Of a DNA stretch of 64,000 nucleotides, positions 62,435 through 64,000 are shown in pieces (positions within the stretch are counted from its first letter, which is position 1; every line of letters begins with the position of its first letter). The DNA lies in the NCBI GenBank assembly GCA_964445815.1, contig CAYULW010000001.1:671204-735203 (forward strand). Reading direction: 5' to 3'. A program made the translations under genes and the position numbers. The notes below the pieces were generated by a model, which ran no database searches, was not told the origin of the DNA, and worked only from the letters and a program-made list of their open reading frames with translations. The stretch comes from CAYULW01 sp964445815 (GTDB taxonomy: Bacteria > Bacteroidota > Bacteroidia > Flavobacteriales_E > Vicingaceae).

Positions 62435-63760
62435 ATGATAAAATTAGCCATGTGTTATCCTTCTCTTGTAAAGGAAAACGAAGGGACTGAAATGTTATAC
62501 AGCCCACTAGCGTTGGCTTATCTTGCTACGCACACACCTGAGTATTACAAAATCAGTTTATATGATGAGTATGTTGGAAATGACATTGATCCTCAAACTG
62601 TTGAAGCTGATTTAGTAGCTGTTTCGAGCTTATCATCTGGAATAAATAGAGCCTATGAAATTGGTGACATATTGAGATCAAGAGGAATTGCAACAGTAAT
62701 TGGTGGTGCACATGTTACTTCTCTTCCTGAAGAAGCACTTCAACACTTTGATACAGTGATTCTTGGGGAAGGTGAAACACCCTGGAAAGAGTTCTTGAAA
62801 GACTTTGAAAAGGGACAGTCTAAATCTACTTATCATGGAGCAATGAATGTTTCATTAGAAAGTATTGGAATACCAAGACGAGATTTAATACACCCAAACT
62901 ACCATTATCCCTCCATTATGACCTCAAGAGGTTGTCCATATTCTTGCTCTTTTTGCTATCTAACTATCTATAAAAACAGAAAATTTAGAATCATTCCTCA
63001 TGAAACTGTTTTAGAGGATTTTGATTCAATAAAGGACAGCAAGATTGTAGTTGTTACGGATGAGAATTTTATTGGCTATTCAAAACGTGACATTGATGAC
63101 CGAAAATCACTTTTATCCAAAATGATAAAGCGCAACTATTCCTTTTATTGGGGTTGTCAAGCATCCATAAACATTGCCGAAAATCCTGAATTGATGAAAT
63201 TGATGTATCTTGCTGGTTGTAGAATTGTGTTTATTGGATTTGAATCAACTGATCCTTCAAGTCTAAAAAGTATTAAAAAGAAACACAATATTGGTGTTGA
63301 CTATAAAGCAGCAATTGAAAAAATCCATAAACAAAAGATTGCAGTAATAGCTTCTTGTATACTCGGCATGGACAATCAAATGAATGATTACCACAAAAGG
63401 CTTATCAGAGATCTAAAAAGAATAAAGGCAGACTTTGTTCGAGTTTTTTTCATGACGGCCTGGCCCGGAACTATTTTGCATAAAGAACTTGAAAAAGAGG
63501 GCAGAACAACTAGTAATTGGGATTCCTTAAGAAAAGATATTCCTACAACTATATTCAAGAATTATACCCACCAAGAAGCTTTAATCGCACGAAAGGAGAT
63601 TATGGATTCTTTTTTTAATTGGCCTCACTTGTTAGTGGTTGTTTTTAGGTGGATGTTCAAAGACAGATCTCTTCTTGCTTTATTTATCAAGATGTCAATA
63701 AGAAACAGCTTATCTGAAAGGATAAGAAATAAGAGAGCAAAAGAATTTATTAAAAGATAA
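62435..63760 (+). CDS. B12-binding-domain radical SAM protein
   Basis: A 441-residue protein. The N-terminal ~130 residues form a cobalamin-binding-type Rossmann domain (LAYLATHTPEYYKISLYDEY, VIGGAHVTSLPEEAL, VILGEGETPW), followed by the radical SAM cluster motif CPYSCSFCYL and a TIM barrel with GCRIVFIGFES. The expected cobalamin DxHxxG motif is not obvious, so B12 binding is uncertain. Relatives modify lipids, hopanoids or tetrapyrroles. Divergent from tpl and preceded by a Crp/Fnr-type box. Confidence 0.82.
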   Translation: MIKLAMCYPSLVKENEGTEMLYSPLALAYLATHTPEYYKISLYDEYVGNDIDPQTVEADLVAVSSLSSGINRAYEIGDILRSRGIATVIGGAHVTSLPEEALQHFDTVILGEGETPWKEFLKDFEKGQSKSTYHGAMNVSLESIGIPRRDLIHPNYHYPSIMTSRGCPYSCSFCYLTIYKNRKFRIIPHETVLEDFDSIKDSKIVVVTDENFIGYSKRDIDDRKSLLSKMIKRNYSFYWGCQASINIAENPELMKLMYLAGCRIVFIGFESTDPSSLKSIKKKHNIGVDYKAAIEKIHKQKIAVIASCILGMDNQMNDYHKRLIRDLKRIKADFVRVFFMTAWPGTILHKELEKEGRTTSNWDSLRKDIPTTIFKNYTHQEALIARKEIMDSFFNWPHLLVVVFRWMFKDRSLLALFIKMSIRNSLSERIRNKRAKEFIKR

Positions 63761-63829
63761 TTTTTTTTTGACTTGTATGTGCTTGATTATCAATATTAAG
63801 GATAATAAGGTCTTTTTTATTTCTAAAAC

Positions 63830-63843
63830 ATGACATCTATCAT
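63830..63843. promoter_or_regulatory. Crp/Fnr-type box ATGAC-ATCT-ATCAT
   Basis: One mismatch; centre about 61 bp before the lipoprotein start at 63898. Confidence 0.55.
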
Positions 63844-63897
63844 ATTTTAAGCTTTTTTCACACTCTACTTTTGGCATATAATTAATTCTAAAAAAAC

Positions 63898-64000
63898 ATG
63901 AAAAAGTTAGTTTATACAGCTCTAGCATTTATAATAATCGGAATGGCTGCCTGTGGTGGCAATAGTAAGCAAGAAGAAGAAAGACTAAAAAGAAAAGCGG
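63898..64000 (+). CDS. Lipoprotein, N-terminus only (runs off the window)
   Basis: An ATG at 63898 opens 34 codons to the window edge. The sequence is a lipoprotein signal peptide, MKKLVYTALAFIIIGMAAC, with Cys19 as lipid-attachment site, followed by a polar GGNSKQEEERLKRK tail. A one-mismatch Crp/Fnr-type box sits 61 bp upstream, so it may belong to the nitrate/NO regulon. Function unknown; many cytochromes in this phylum begin like this. Confidence 0.6.
   Translation, partial: MKKLVYTALAFIIIGMAACGGNSKQEEERLKRKA

Noticed and set aside
63785..63796. ttgattatcaa palindrome before the terminal lipoprotein
   Set aside because: One-base spacer does not fit a Crp/Fnr dimer; the 63830 box is the better candidate.

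Overview
The window is AT-rich chromosomal DNA from a member of the Bacteroidota, most likely a marine or soil Cytophagales-type organism. The evidence is an ECF sigma / FecR / TonB-receptor trio with an STN domain, TonB receptors with carboxypeptidase-regulatory-like N-domains, MORN-variant proteins, SC-type lipoproteins and weak Shine-Dalgarno sequences. I saw no rRNA, tRNA, CRISPR array, transposase or prophage core genes. Genus-level placement is inference.

Layout. (1) 1-8.05 kb: a surface-glycan or modification cluster on both strands: partial carbamoyltransferase, N-acetyl sugar amidotransferase, membrane SGNH hydrolase, GT2 glycosyltransferase, aspartyl/asparaginyl hydroxylase-like dioxygenase, NTP_transf_5-type nucleotidyltransferase and an ABC exporter. 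(2) 8.1-10 kb: a tandem duplication of a two-gene unit (a 118-residue unknown plus a phage-tail-collar/MdpB-like protein), with terminators. (3) 10.3-17 kb: sigma factor, FecR and a frameshifted TonB receptor, then a membrane adenylate/guanylate cyclase. This block is flanked by two copies of a ~140 bp intergenic repeat. (4) 17.1-22.3 kb: QueD-like enzyme, a MbnP/MbnH pair, proline dehydrogenase, an acyltransferase and a 59-residue membrane protein. (5) 22.4-56.8 kb: a large nitrate/nitric-oxide island. It holds ScdA/RIC, two NarK transporters, a porin, a hemerythrin, MoaA, three Crp/Fnr regulators, NadA-NadB, a YhbP-like flavoprotein, NorC plus an atypical NorB, a TonB receptor, a molybdate ABC transporter, NarCGHJI and essentially the whole molybdenum cofactor pathway. 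(6) 56.8-64 kb: a thioredoxin-like protein, an uncharacterised 609-residue protein, tryptophanase and tyrosine phenol-lyase paralogues, a B12-binding radical SAM protein and the start of a lipoprotein.

How it fits together. NarK1/K2 bring nitrate to a cytoplasm-facing NarGHI whose Mo-bisMGD cofactor is made by MoaA, MoaC-MogA, MoaD, MoaE, MoeB, MoeA and MobA, using molybdate supplied by ModABC. Hemerythrin-type proteins and NorBC would handle nitric oxide. No nitrite reductase (NirK, NirS, NrfA) and no NosZ lie in the window, so the route from nitrite to NO is not visible here. A recurrent palindrome, ATGAT-N4-ATCAT or a one- to two-mismatch version, occurs about 54-95 bp before the start codons of nearly every transcription unit in regions 5 and 6, and also before queD. 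It looks like the operator of one or more of the three Crp/Fnr proteins, which would place nad, tpl-tnaA, a TonB receptor and the unknowns in the same anaerobic/NO regulon.

The most interesting points are that shared operator series; the NorB-like subunit, in which one FeB histidine, a key glutamate and one low-spin haem histidine are replaced; the tpl-tnaA-609-residue-protein operon; and the duplicated tail-collar unit next to an exporter and modification enzymes.
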